From Actinobacteria bacterium UBA2286 (GTDB lineage Bacteria; Actinomycetota; Coriobacteriia; Anaerosomatales; Anaerosomataceae), in the NCBI GenBank assembly GCA_002345925.1, contig DDWM01000070.1, positions 1-55,499 of the forward strand: DNA of 55,499 bases. Direction: 5' to 3'. The notes under the pieces were generated by a model. That model was not told the origin of the DNA, ran no database searches, and saw only the letters and a list, made by a program, of their open reading frames with translations. This document shows, piece after piece, positions 1 to 8,400 of the stretch. The position numbers were made by a program, and so were the translations under genes. Each line of letters starts with the position of its first letter. The first letter of the stretch is position 1.

Positions 1-125
1 TCACCAGACCCGGAGGATCAACCGACCGTCCCCTACGGCGCATGTCACCCCGGCGCGCATCCGATCGGCTGGTCCTCCGGAGTCACCAACGACAGGTGCC
101 TACGCAGAAGATGTGAGGGAACCCG

Positions 126-1040
126 ATGGCCGCACGGCTCGGATTGGCACTTGGTAGCGGAAGCGCACGAGGCCTCGCGCAGATCGGTGTGCTCAAGGTG
201 CTGGACCGCGCCGACATCGAAGTCGGCGCTATTGCCGGAACCAGCATCGGCGCACTCATTGGCGGCGCGTACGCGGCGGGGGTCTCACCTCTCGAGATGG
301 AGAGACTCGCCCTGTCAGTGGACGTGAAACGTCTCGTTTCGCTTGCAGACATCGCTCGGCCGACCACCGCCTTCGTCAACGGAGCGCGCGTGGGGGATTT
401 CATCCGTGACCTGGTAGGCGGCAAGACCTTCTCCGATCTCAGTATTCCCTTCGAGTGCGTGGCCGTTGACGTGACCGACGGGCAGGCGGTCGTGTTGCGC
501 GAGGGGGATCTCGCAAGCGCTATCAGAGCAAGCGTGTCAACACCCGTCGTCTTTGCCCCCGTTGAGCGCGACGGCCGCCTACTCGTGGACGGTGCAGTGC
601 TCAACCCCGTTCCCGTCGACGTTGCATGGAACATGGGAGCGGACACGGTGATTGCGGTCACCAATCTGGGCATCCCCAGAAGTGCGGTCCTGACCTTCTC
701 AAACGATTTGCCCGAAGGCGCAATCGAAGTCGGCTGGGTCAAGCGCGCGGGCCTCCCGGAGATCGTCTACTCCCGGGTCTTGGCCGCAGTCATGGACACA
801 CTGCGCTCGCCTTCGGTCTTCCAGCTGGCTTCGGGCTCGATCGACCTGATGCAGCGCGAACTGTCCGAAGCGCAACTGGGAGCGGCGGACCTGGTCATCG
901 CGCCCCGAATCGACGACGTCGCGTACTACAGCTTCTACGAGGCCGAGAAGATGATCGCCGCAGGCGAGAAAGCCGCGGAGACCGCTGTCGACGACATCAG
1001 AGCGCTGATGGCAGCACGCACGCCTTCGCTGGTGAACTGA
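126..1040 (+). CDS. Patatin-like phospholipase (RssA/NTE type)
   Basis: A 304-residue protein of the bacterial patatin family, which hydrolyses acyl esters of phospholipids with a Ser-Asp dyad. The N-terminus carries the oxyanion-hole glycine loop as GSGSARG (about residues 11-17), a variant of GGGxRG. The nucleophile elbow GTSIG follows at about 38-42 and the catalytic Asp lies in the VDGA motif at about 154-157. No signal peptide or membrane segment is evident, so it is probably cytosolic or peripheral. The ATG at 126 is preceded by a GAGGGA ribosome site. The DegV gene follows 48 bp downstream on the same strand, so the two lipid-related genes may be cotranscribed. The natural substrate cannot be deduced. 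Confidence 0.9.
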   Translation: MAARLGLALGSGSARGLAQIGVLKVLDRADIEVGAIAGTSIGALIGGAYAAGVSPLEMERLALSVDVKRLVSLADIARPTTAFVNGARVGDFIRDLVGGKTFSDLSIPFECVAVDVTDGQAVVLREGDLASAIRASVSTPVVFAPVERDGRLLVDGAVLNPVPVDVAWNMGADTVIAVTNLGIPRSAVLTFSNDLPEGAIEVGWVKRAGLPEIVYSRVLAAVMDTLRSPSVFQLASGSIDLMQRELSEAQLGAADLVIAPRIDDVAYYSFYEAEKMIAAGEKAAETAVDDIRALMAARTPSLVN

Positions 1041-1088
1041 TGATCTCGGGCTTCCTAGCCACCAGGACCTACGCAAGGGAGGTGTACC

Positions 1089-1970
1089 ATGTGCGATACC
1101 CTGCTGATCACCGATTCCGGCTGTGACTTGCCGCGCGAGACTCTTGAGGAAGCAGGCGTAGCGCTGCTGTGCCTTCCCTACGCCCTCGATGGCGAAGAGC
1201 GGCTTGGCGAGGCGGAGCAGGGTCTCTCACCCGATGCCTTCTACGACGCACTCCGCACCGGTGCGCGGTCGACCACCTCGCAAGTACGTTCACCGGACTG
1301 CGAGGCAGCCTTTCGGCGAGCGCATGACGCGGGCAAGTCGGCGATCCTGGTCACGATCTCCTCTGGTCTCAGTGCCTCGCACGATACAGCGCTCATGGCA
1401 CGAGAGCGGTTCTTGCAGGAGTACCCCGATGCCCGGATACACGTCGTCGATTCTCTCTCCGTCTCTGCCGGGCAGGGTCTGCTTGTGATGGAGATGGCCA
1501 GGAAGCTGGCTGCCGGCGCATCGGCCGACACAGTGGCCGAATGGGCAGAAGACAACCGCCTGCGGGTCAACGCGGTGTTCACAGTCGACTCCTACGAGTA
1601 CCTGGTGCGCGGAGGAAGGGTATCGCCCGCGGTCGCCTCTGTGGGCGCGGTGCTGAACGTGAAGCCGGTGCTTCACGTGGATGCCGAAGGTCGGCTTGCT
1701 CCGTTCATGAAGGTCAGGGGGAGGCAGCGCGCTCTCTCGGCGCTGGCCGAGGCGACCGCCGAACGGATAACCAACCCTGGGGAGCAGACCGTCATCGTCA
1801 ACCACGCGCAGTGCCCTGAGGATGCAGGCGCGCTCGTCCGCATGGTGCAGGAACGCGTCGTCGTACACGCGGTATCGGCCGGCCGCATCGGAGTCATCAT
1901 CGGCACACACGTAGGTCCGAGCGGACTGGTTCTGGCCTTCTGGGGGAGGCCTCGGACCGGCTGCGCGTGA
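1089..1970 (+). CDS. DegV family fatty-acid-binding protein
   Basis: A 293-residue DegV/FakB-type protein. The family binds a single fatty acid; FakB members present it to the FakA kinase for phosphorylation. The opening ITDSGCDLP matches the family's (T/V)DS(T/S)xDLP signature. TSQVRSP and ISSGLSASHDTA follow in the usual places, and the second domain has YLVRGGRVSP and NVKPVLHVD. Length is typical. A strong AAGGAGG site lies just before the ATG at 1089. The adjacent patatin-like gene could liberate fatty acids, which makes a shared lipid role plausible but unproven. No fakA-like gene is present in the window. Confidence 0.92.
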   Translation: MCDTLLITDSGCDLPRETLEEAGVALLCLPYALDGEERLGEAEQGLSPDAFYDALRTGARSTTSQVRSPDCEAAFRRAHDAGKSAILVTISSGLSASHDTALMARERFLQEYPDARIHVVDSLSVSAGQGLLVMEMARKLAAGASADTVAEWAEDNRLRVNAVFTVDSYEYLVRGGRVSPAVASVGAVLNVKPVLHVDAEGRLAPFMKVRGRQRALSALAEATAERITNPGEQTVIVNHAQCPEDAGALVRMVQERVVVHAVSAGRIGVIIGTHVGPSGLVLAFWGRPRTGCA

Positions 1971-2084
1971 GTCACGTCGCGAGTCCCAAAGCGGCGAAAT
2001 GCCAACGGGACTGCCAAGACAAGTGATGCGGGTGGCTCGGCCTGCTTGTGTAGGTTGTGCCCCGCGAGACCGGAAGGACACCGA

Positions 2085-3746
2085 ATGGACAGCCTGAAAG
2101 CACCTCAGCACCGCACCACCGACAAAGCTGCGGCACGAAGCTTGGCCGCGATCGGCAAGCTGGTGGCCGATGCCCCTGAAGCGCACCTCCCACGGATCGC
2201 AGGAATCGCCAGAGTGTTGGCCGCAACAGAGGATGACCGGCTGCGCGCCGCGAAGCTGCAGCACTACTTCGAGGACGCGCGGTACGCCGATCCGCAGCCC
2301 ATGCCCATGCAGATCCTGCATCGCGTTATCGACGCAACGACGCCGACATGCAGGACACGGCTCATCATCAATCTGGTCTCGTGGATGCGAGAGGGGGTGC
2401 CCCGACGCCTCGCAGCGCAGGCGAAGATCGGGACCTCGCCGATGGTTCTTCTGCTGAGTCCGTCGATGCGCTGCAACCTCCGTTGTACCGGATGCTATGC
2501 GGCCGAGTACGATCGAAACGATGATCTGCCGATGGAGGTCATTGAGCGGGTCGTTACCGAGGCGCGGGCCATTGGAACCTACGCGATCACGATACTGGGC
2601 GGAGAGCCCTTCATCCGACCCGACATCCTCGATCTGTTCGATCACTTCCCAGACATGACCTTCCAGGTGTTCACGAACGGTGGCCTCATCACCAACAGGG
2701 TGGCAACGCGTCTCGCGAACGCGGGCAACGTCATCGTGTGCTTCAGCGTGGACGGTTTCGAAACGGATCACGACGCCCGCCGGGGGGCAGGATCTCTCCG
2801 GAGTGCCGAGCGTGGGATGGAAGCTCTTCGAACGGCGGGCGTTCCCTTCGGCTTCTCTACGATGGTCACAAGCAAGAACTGCTTCGAAGTAACGAGCGAC
2901 GAGTTCACCGACTACCTGATCGAACAGGGTTGCTTGTGGGGCTGGCACTTCCTGTACATGCCAGTGGGCGAGAACCCCGACCTGAGTCTCATGCCCACAC
3001 CGGAGCAGCGTGAGTACCTGCGAACCGACGGCGCGGCGAGTATCCGGACGAGGAAGCCCCTCTTCGTGATGGACTTCTGGAACGATGCCCCCTACGTGGG
3101 CGGCTGCATCGCCGCGGGTCGGGAGTACCTGCACATCAACTCGAACGGCGACGTCGAACCGTGCATCTTCACGCACTTTGCGGTCGACAACATCAAGGAC
3201 AAGACCCTGTCCGACGCACTGGGATCGGCCTTCTTCACCGCGATTCGTGATCGACAGCCGTACAGCGAGAACCTCCTGCGCCCGTGCATGCTCATCGACA
3301 ACACGAGCGTGGCACGAGAGGTCGTTCGTGAAACCGGCGCTCGTCCCACGCACCGGGACGCAGACCTGCTGCTATCCGGACTGGCCGAGGGCCTGGACGC
3401 GTACGCTGCGGAGTACAAGGGCATTGCGGACCGTGCGTGGACGCCTGTCGACAACTCGGTCCCGGCGGCGGAAGTGACCAGCCAGGCACCACCCACACCT
3501 GCGGGCATCATATCGCTGCTCTTCGAGTCTCGGGACACGCTGTCACGAGACGAGCTTCTGGAGACGCTCCGAAACGCGGGGATGGCAGCGGAGGACGTGA
3601 AGGTCTTCGAGACCCTCGCCCCGGGGGATTACACTCGCGAGACTATCGCCCCGGCGGTCGACCTGCTCGCATGCACCCTCGGACGCCGCATGGACTACAT
3701 CATGTCCGAGCACGTCGACACTGCCTGGGGCGCGAAGCGGTTGTAG
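2085..3746 (+). CDS. Radical SAM protein with SPASM-like C-terminal cysteines
   Basis: A 553-residue radical S-adenosylmethionine enzyme. The CxxxCxxC iron-sulfur motif appears as CNLRCTGC at about residues 129-136, followed by the GGEP motif (about 173-176) that contacts SAM. Further cysteines in YVGGCIAAG, VEPCIFTHF and RPCMLID form a SPASM-like auxiliary cluster region. The ATG at 2085 is chosen because GGAAGGA precedes it; an in-frame TTG at 2046 has no good site. About 120 residues precede the radical domain and about 140 follow it, so it is a long member. No peptide substrate or partner gene is visible nearby, so the reaction is unknown. Confidence 0.85.
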   Translation: MDSLKAPQHRTTDKAAARSLAAIGKLVADAPEAHLPRIAGIARVLAATEDDRLRAAKLQHYFEDARYADPQPMPMQILHRVIDATTPTCRTRLIINLVSWMREGVPRRLAAQAKIGTSPMVLLLSPSMRCNLRCTGCYAAEYDRNDDLPMEVIERVVTEARAIGTYAITILGGEPFIRPDILDLFDHFPDMTFQVFTNGGLITNRVATRLANAGNVIVCFSVDGFETDHDARRGAGSLRSAERGMEALRTAGVPFGFSTMVTSKNCFEVTSDEFTDYLIEQGCLWGWHFLYMPVGENPDLSLMPTPEQREYLRTDGAASIRTRKPLFVMDFWNDAPYVGGCIAAGREYLHINSNGDVEPCIFTHFAVDNIKDKTLSDALGSAFFTAIRDRQPYSENLLRPCMLIDNTSVAREVVRETGARPTHRDADLLLSGLAEGLDAYAAEYKGIADRAWTPVDNSVPAAEVTSQAPPTPAGIISLLFESRDTLSRDELLETLRNAGMAAEDVKVFETLAPGDYTRETIAPAVDLLACTLGRRMDYIMSEHVDTAWGAKRL

Positions 3747-4423
3747 CTGTTGCGTCCACAGGCAGGCCCTCATTCACCAACCGCATGGCCGGGTGTCATT
3801 CGGCCGGTCACTGAAGCGGTCGGTGCACCGCTGCTCGAACGGTCGCTGCGGTTTAGCGCAGACGGGGCCCTGAGAGGTGCGCTTCGCTGGCCGCACGCGT
3901 CCGCGGGCGGCCAGCGAAGTCCTGAGGGCCATCGTCGAGGCACGTCCGGGCTTTCACCGAGGTGCACGCTTCACGGGCTGGAAGCTCGGGACAGACGCAT
4001 CGGATAGGGCGGTGGGAAGCGGGCACTCGGCCAAGCTGCGAACAACCGGTTCGCAGTGATCAGCCGAGAGGAGGTGCGTGTCGCGATCGGCGACCACTCA
4101 CGCTAGCCTTCGCTGAGCCCCTGCCCGACGAGACCGCAGCGAGTGCCGTCGCCTTCACAGACCACACGATCGACTCCTTTGCAGCTGTCGGCATCTATGC
4201 GCACCGGATCCTGACGGACTCGGAGCCGATCACACGCGTTTCGCGACCGGCTCGTCGTCCCAGACAGTCGTTGTCGTAGGCATCGCCGCGTGAGAAGCCA
4301 CGATTCTCTGCCACCGAAAGTCGATTCTCAGCAACAGGGGTTGCCTCTGGGCCTCAAACCACCTTCGCCACACCCTCTGAGCTGCACTTTTGCCCAGCAC
4401 CCGCCCTTGGCCCGAAGACATTT
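3747..4423. other. Intergenic stretch with one strong hairpin, no convincing gene
   Basis: Short open frames here have no ribosome site or recognisable product. The stretch holds a perfect inverted repeat (3882-3894 with 3907-3919, 13-bp arms, 12-nt loop) with no U-run after it. It also holds a 26-bp segment (4314-4339) that matches 8523-8548 with four mismatches. That match hints that part of this stretch belongs to the eroded mobile-element zone rather than to the chromosome. Confidence 0.5.
3882..3919. repeat. Perfect 13-bp inverted repeat (hairpin)
   Basis: Arms CTTCGCTGGCCGC and GCGGCCAGCGAAG enclose a 12-nt loop. It lies about 135 bp after the radical SAM gene. No T-run follows on either strand, so an intrinsic terminator is only one possibility; it could instead be a remnant of a recombination site. 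Confidence 0.55.
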
Positions 4424-4754
4424 TGGAACGCCCCGGGTTTGACGGAGGCTCCTTGACTAGGATTCCTTAGAATCCTGGAGGGAAGGAGTCGTATCTGATG
4501 CGAGCTTCGAAGTATCCGCCCGAGTTCCGGGAGCGCGCGGTGCGCATCGCCCGCGAATCGGACCGTCCGATCGCTGCTGTGGCGCGTGATCTGGGCATGC
4601 ATCATGAGACCCTGAGGGTCTGGGTGCGCCAGGACGAGGCAGACGACGGGACGAGGTCCGATCGGCTCACCACAGCCGAGCGTGAAGAACTCGCCGCTCT
4701 GCGTCGCGAGAACCGTGACCTGCGTCGCAGCAACGAGATCCTGAAGGCGGCGAG

Positions 4755-5973
4755 GGTGAGTTCAACCGGTCAGCGCAACAACATCCTGAAGCTTAGATGC
4801 CGGGGTCCGAAAGTCCAACGTCTTTCGTGGACGGGTGTTGAGCTTCCAAGCGACCTCGTCGAGCTCTTCTTGTGAGAAGCATCCGATGTCGGTCTTCTTC
4901 GGAAAGTACTGCCGAAGCAGCCCGTTGGTGTTCTCGTTCGTTCCACGCTGCCAGGGGCTTTGCGGGTCGCAGAAGTAGACCTGTACTCCGGTATCGATCG
5001 TGAACTGCTTGTGCTGAGCAAGCTCGGTGCCGCGGTCCCAGGTAAGAGAGCGTTTGAGCTCGTCGGGTATATGTCTGACCTGGCGCTCCAGAGCCGTGCG
5101 CACGCTCGTCGCGTCTTTGCCTTCCGTCTTCACCAGTACGACGAACCGACTGGTCCGCTCGACAAGTGTTGCTACCTGGGAATTGTTCGACCCGACGATG
5201 AGATCTCCCTCCCAGTGCCCCGGAACCACTCGGTCAGCCACCTCTGGCGGGCGCTGTGCGATGGAGATGGCATCTTTGATTCCGCCACGTTCCTGCCCTT
5301 TCGTGGTGGAATGGATGCTCCTCCTCATGGATCTGCGCGTTCTCAGATGCCTCATGAGTTCTTTCTTCAGCACACCGCGCGCTTGCACGAACAGCGTCTT
5401 GTAGATCGTCTCGTGAGAGATGCGCATCGTCTCATCGTCAGGAAAGCTCACTTTGAGTTCACCTGCAATCTGCGCGGGAGACCAGTCGCACGCAAGCTTG
5501 GCTGCTACATGGTCTCTCAGTGCGGTGTGGGTGGCGAGCACACACAGCTTCGGCCGTCGCGCACGGATGAATGACGCCTGATGTGCCAGATGGGCGCGGT
5601 ACTTGTTCGCACCGCCGTTGCGCTTGATCTCTCTGCTTATGGTCGATGGAGAGCGCCCGAGCGTGCGCCCGATCCGGCGAAGAGAGTGCCCGAGGGCGAT
5701 TCCTCTAGATATCTCCTCGCGCTCGGACAAGGTGAGCGCGTTCTCGCGCGCGATGACCTCAGGCGGCGCTATGCCACCATGCGTCCTGAGGCGTGAGTGG
5801 ACAGATGCTGCGGAGATGCCGAGGATACGTGCGATATCGGAAAGGCTCTCTCCACCTTTCCACCGCTGCCACAGCTCTTGCTGCTCTGCCGTCGAAATCC
5901 ACCTATGGGCCATGCGCCACCTCCGAAGACAAGTATCAGCCTACGGTTGTTGCGCTGACCGGTTGAACTCACC
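4755..5973 (-). mobile_element. IS30-family insertion sequence
   Basis: Perfect 28-bp terminal inverted repeats (4755-4782 and 5946-5973), beginning GGTGAGTTCAACCGG, flank one transposase gene. A 2-bp AG duplication sits at 4753-4754 and 5974-5975. The transposase stop codon lies inside the left repeat. Identical ends and an intact gene point to a recent insertion. Confidence 0.93.
4762..5913 (-). CDS. IS30-family transposase
   Basis: A 383-residue transposase, full length for the family. The N-terminus has two helix-turn-helix regions (LSDIARILGISAASVHSRL and GHSLRRIGRTLGRSPSTIS). The DDE catalytic core is complete: HWEGDLIVG (first Asp), LTWDRGTEL (second Asp), and NENTNGLLRQYFPK (Glu). 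The C-terminus LNTRPRKTLDFRTP is typical of IS30. It acts on the 28-bp ends that surround it. The frame has no lesions, so the element may be active. Confidence 0.95.
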   Translation of the reverse strand: MAHRWISTAEQQELWQRWKGGESLSDIARILGISAASVHSRLRTHGGIAPPEVIARENALTLSEREEISRGIALGHSLRRIGRTLGRSPSTISREIKRNGGANKYRAHLAHQASFIRARRPKLCVLATHTALRDHVAAKLACDWSPAQIAGELKVSFPDDETMRISHETIYKTLFVQARGVLKKELMRHLRTRRSMRRSIHSTTKGQERGGIKDAISIAQRPPEVADRVVPGHWEGDLIVGSNNSQVATLVERTSRFVVLVKTEGKDATSVRTALERQVRHIPDELKRSLTWDRGTELAQHKQFTIDTGVQVYFCDPQSPWQRGTNENTNGLLRQYFPKKTDIGCFSQEELDEVAWKLNTRPRKTLDFRTPASKLQDVVALTG

Positions 5974-6014
5974 AGCGTGTTTTTCGCCCGCGAACTCGAC
6001 CAGCCCCGTCCGAG

Positions 6015-6929
6015 GTGAGCGCGTTTGTCGATGAGCATCGCGCACGCTTCGGGGTCGAGCCGATATGTCGGGAGATAGAGGCGTCCGCCTCCGCATACCG
6101 TGCCAGACGCACCCGGCCACCGTCGGCCAGGGCTGTGCGAGACGAGTACCTGCTCGGTGAGATCAAGCGCGTGCATAAGGATGCCGGTGGCATCTACGGG
6201 CAGCTCAAGATCTGGGACGAGCTGAACAACGAGCAGGGCATCAGGGTGGCTCGCTGCACCGTGGAGCGCCTGATGCGCAAAGAGGGCATAGCGGGCTGCA
6301 TCAACGGAAAGGCGCAGCGTACGACCATGCCGGGACCCTCGCCAGTGGCCGCAGACGACCTCGTGAGGCGCGATTTCACCGCCGATCGCCCCGACGGTGT
6401 GTGGCTCTCCGACTTCACCTACATACGCACCTGGGAGGGCTGGGGCTATCTGGCCGTGGTACTCGATGTCCACACGCGTCGCATCGTCGGCTGGAACTTC
6501 GCGAGCCACATGCGCCAGAGCCTGGTGACCGATGCACTTGAGATGGCGATAGCAAGCAGACGGGAACATGCGGACGGCACGATCGCGCATTCGGACAACG
6601 GATCCCAATACACATCCTATGAGTACACCGAGCGTTTGAAGAGGGCCGGCATCGCGCCGAGCAGGGGTCGGACAGGAACAGCACTGGACAACGCGATGGC
6701 CGAAAGCATCATGTCGACGCTGAAGCGCGAGCTGACCAAACGCTACACGTGGAGGACCAGGCTCGACCTCGAGCTCGCACTCGTGAGCTACATCGGCTGG
6801 TACAACGCTCGCCGGAAGCATCGTTCGCTCAAGGTGATCGAGGATGGCAGGATCAGGCGGCTCTCACCGCTCCAGGTACTCGAGCGGTACAATCAGGAAG
6901 TCGCCACGCTAGCCGTGGCATCCAAATGA
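6015..6929 (+). CDS. IS3-family transposase OrfB
   Basis: A 304-residue integrase-type transposase subunit with HTH_21-like N-terminus and an rve DDE core. The first Asp lies in WLSDFTYIRT, the second in HSDNGSQYTS, and the Glu in NAMAESIMSTLKREL. The GTG start at 6015 overlaps the orfA stop as GTGA, putting OrfB in the -1 frame relative to OrfA. This is the layout used for programmed -1 frameshifting or coupled translation in this family. OrfB is intact, but without an unbroken orfA the element is probably immobile unless complemented. Confidence 0.93.
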   Translation: MSAFVDEHRARFGVEPICREIEASASAYRARRTRPPSARAVRDEYLLGEIKRVHKDAGGIYGQLKIWDELNNEQGIRVARCTVERLMRKEGIAGCINGKAQRTTMPGPSPVAADDLVRRDFTADRPDGVWLSDFTYIRTWEGWGYLAVVLDVHTRRIVGWNFASHMRQSLVTDALEMAIASRREHADGTIAHSDNGSQYTSYEYTERLKRAGIAPSRGRTGTALDNAMAESIMSTLKRELTKRYTWRTRLDLELALVSYIGWYNARRKHRSLKVIEDGRIRRLSPLQVLERYNQEVATLAVASK

Positions 6930-6957
6930 ACGAGCCGACGTGAAACCCGGGGCGTTT

Positions 6958-7003
6958 CAGTCACCAGGTATTTGGGCGACAAATCGGGCGACAAATCGGG
7001 GGC
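6958..7003 (+). repeat. 46-bp direct repeat, copy 1 (left end of element 1)
   Basis: Identical to 8810-8855, and begins at the right tip of the IS3 element (the first two bases, CA, may simply be the IS tip). It includes the tandem unit GGGCGACAAATC twice at 6974-6997. Diverged similarity continues for some 45 bp beyond both copies. Confidence 0.85.
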
Positions 7004-7066
7004 TCGATCTCAGCGTGAGAGCCTCTGTCAAAGCCGGGGTGTTTCACACTGCCGAAACGGAGGAGC

Positions 7067-7179
7067 ATGGCGCACATCGACCAAGCGGACCTCGATGCAA
7101 TCGCCGACAAACTCAACGCCAGGCCGAGGAAGCGGCGGGCTTCAGGGCACCGGAGGAATGCTATGCCGAAGCCACCTAG
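7067..7179 (+). pseudogene. IS30-family transposase C-terminal remnant, frameshifted
   Basis: The frame from 7067 reads DLDAIADKLNARPRKR, the conserved tail of IS30 transposases. The next residues GFRAPEECYAEAT, also typical, appear only one frame away. A single base missing near 7135 accounts for the switch. Everything upstream of this tail is absent, so it is a dead fragment unrelated to the intact IS30 at 4755-5973. Confidence 0.75.
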
Positions 7180-7244
7180 ATGAGAGCGTCCGAATCAGCG
7201 GGAGTGTTGCGATTCAAACTTGAACTCAGGCATGCGCGTCAGAC

Positions 7245-7712
7245 TCAGAAGTGATACTCGAACGCGTACCAGTCGCCCTCTAGGTGATAGAACCACGACA
7301 AGGGCTCATTCCAAGTGTCGATGACGTCGCGCTGGACAACTGGGGATGGTGGCGCGCTGCACCAAGAGTATCCCCACTCGGCCCCGGAGACTGCGAGACC
7401 CTCAGCGCCGATGAGGATATCCACCTGATCGCCCCAGGACTGCACCGTGACAGCGCCAACCTCCTCCATCAGGGCGCTGTATCGATCGGCGCGCGCGTCG
7501 CTGAGGCCGCTGAGCCGCCCGCCGGCCGTGTACTCGCTTACCTCAATTCCGACGTCGTCTTCTGCCAGCGCGACAAGAGCCTCGAGCTGCTCCTGATCGT
7601 CGTCGAACCGATCCTCCATATCCTCAACCGAAGCGAAGCCCCATTTCGGCCCGCATCCCGAGAGGGAGAGAACCAGCGCAATCATCATCAAGGCGGCGGT
7701 CGTGCGTCTCAT
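7245..7712 (-). CDS. Small secreted lipoprotein, cassette gene
   Basis: A 155-residue protein with a lipoprotein signal: basic MRRT, a hydrophobic stretch, and the lipobox LSGC with Cys20. The mature part is acidic and has no family I recognise. It starts about 70 bp downstream (on the reverse strand) of the GTTAGGC core of the attC site at 7783-7884, which is where the next gene of an integron cassette array would lie. No clear attC follows its stop; a degenerate one may have been cut off by the transposase debris at 7180. Function unknown. Confidence 0.7.
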   Translation of the reverse strand: MRRTTAALMMIALVLSLSGCGPKWGFASVEDMEDRFDDDQEQLEALVALAEDDVGIEVSEYTAGGRLSGLSDARADRYSALMEEVGAVTVQSWGDQVDILIGAEGLAVSGAEWGYSWCSAPPSPVVQRDVIDTWNEPLSWFYHLEGDWYAFEYHF

Positions 7713-7782
7713 GACTCGACTGTAGTCGATGCTCTCGGTCCCCCATCGCCAACGTTGAGGACGCGTAACCGGCGCCCGCCAT

Positions 7783-7884
7783 GCCTAACGTCCGGCGCTT
7801 CAGCTGAAGCGCCGCCCCCGAATCAGTTGCAGCCCGAGAATACCGTACACGGGCGGCGCTTTCTGCTGGAAGCGCTTGTTAGGC
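7783..7884 (-). other. Integron attC recombination site (102 bp)
   Basis: Both ends carry the core heptamers: GCCTAAC at 7783-7789 and GTTAGGC at 7878-7884 (RYYYAAC and GTTRRRY). Between them is an imperfect dyad typical of attC: AACAAGCGCTTCCAGC-type and GCTGAAGCGCC-type arms, with inner GCGCCGCCCG and GGGGCGGCGC arms. On the reverse strand it starts CTAACAAGCG, the usual coding-strand start, right at the stop codon of the gene at 7879-8349 (TAA overlaps GCCTAAC). This matches a cassette with its own attC. Confidence 0.82.
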
Positions 7885-8349
7885 AACACGACGTCGAGAT
7901 GCGGCTAGGCCTTTCACGACGAGGTGCACGACAAAGGCGCCTGCCGCGAACATGACCGGAAGAGCGATTGCGAAGTCGCCACTTTGCGCCAAGTCCCAGA
8001 GCGCACCAGAAAGTGACGGCGGATAGACACCGTCCGGACCGGTGCTGGGCGTCAGGCCGTTGAACAGGGTGAGAGCTGTGACTGACACCATGATGACGCC
8101 AGCGCACCAGGCAGAAGTGGGGAACGTATCGAAGCGTGGGGCGATCAGCCGCAAAGCCGAAGCAGTCAAGATACCGCCCGCCGCTCCGAGGGTCGCTCCA
8201 ATTGCCCAAAACGGCCAGGGAGAGTAACCGAAGGCGTCCCATTCGAAGGACATGTGAAGCGCGAAGTCGCCAGCGACAAGAACCAGAAGGCTCAGAACGC
8301 ACATCAGCGCAGCTATTGAGTCGCGTCCTCGTGACGGAGCAACGGGCAC
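7879..8349 (-). CDS. Four-helix membrane protein, integron cassette gene
   Basis: About 156 residues from a GTG at 8349 (an ATG at 8304 and upstream TTG codons are alternatives). Four hydrophobic segments are visible, for example ALMCVLSLLVLVAGDFAL, PFWAIGATLGAAGGILTA, CAGVIMVSVTALTLF and ALPVMFAAGAFVVHLVV, so it is an integral membrane protein. No family is recognised. The stop codon lies inside the attC core at 7878-7884 and another core heptamer sits before the start (8374-8380), so this gene plus the attC forms one complete reverse-oriented cassette. Confidence 0.65.
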   Translation of the reverse strand: MPVAPSRGRDSIAALMCVLSLLVLVAGDFALHMSFEWDAFGYSPWPFWAIGATLGAAGGILTASALRLIAPRFDTFPTSAWCAGVIMVSVTALTLFNGLTPSTGPDGVYPPSLSGALWDLAQSGDFAIALPVMFAAGAFVVHLVVKGLAASRRRVA

Positions 8350-8373
8350 CAAGAACGACCTCGTCTCGTGCTT

Positions 8374-8400
8374 GCCTAACAACGATTATGCAGTGTGCGT
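8374..8400 (-). other. Upstream recombination core of the cassette (attC or attI edge)
   Basis: On the reverse strand the sequence reads GTTACGCACACTGCATAATC and then GTTGTTAGGC, ending in a GTTRRRY core at 8374-8380. The other half of an attC is not present upstream, so this is either a truncated attC or an attI-like edge. No intI integrase gene is seen nearby. Confidence 0.45.

Larger units (their letters stand above)
4498..6018 (+). pseudogene. IS3 orfA (helix-turn-helix), split by IS30
   Basis: The first part (from ATG 4498, after a GGAAGGAG site) encodes the usual IS3 OrfA: PEFRERAVRIARES, then an HTH, VAVARDLGMHHETLRVWV-like in layout, then a leucine-zipper-like helix ending NEILKAA. 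The IS30 element enters at 4755. On the far side, from 5976, the frame resumes as VFFARELDQPRPR and stops at 6016-6018. Removing the IS30 and one copy of the 2-bp AG duplication restores NEILKAASVFFARELD. The split should stop production of the OrfA and OrfAB proteins needed for transposition. Confidence 0.88.
4424..6959 (+). mobile_element. IS3-family insertion sequence, interrupted by an IS30 element
   Basis: The ends are imperfect inverted repeats of the IS3 type starting with TG: left TGGAACGCCCCGGGTTTGAC (4424-4443) and right, read inward, TGAAACGCCCCGGGTTTCAC (6940-6959). Inside are orfA (split) and orfB with a DDE integrase domain. Three or four bases outside each end do not match (TTT versus GTC), so no target duplication is visible. 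Together with the partial repeat starting at its right edge, this suggests a deletion next to the element after insertion. Confidence 0.88.

Noticed and set aside
1290..3353. Long reverse open frame of 687 codons
   Set aside because: It lies opposite the DegV and radical SAM genes, has no homology-like motifs, and reflects high-GC antisense coding.
7020..7046. Second IS3-like terminal repeat in inverted orientation
   Set aside because: 23 of 27 bases match the left end, but similar diverged sequence also follows the ICE copy of the 46-bp repeat, so it may be native to the element's left end; not listed as a separate IS.
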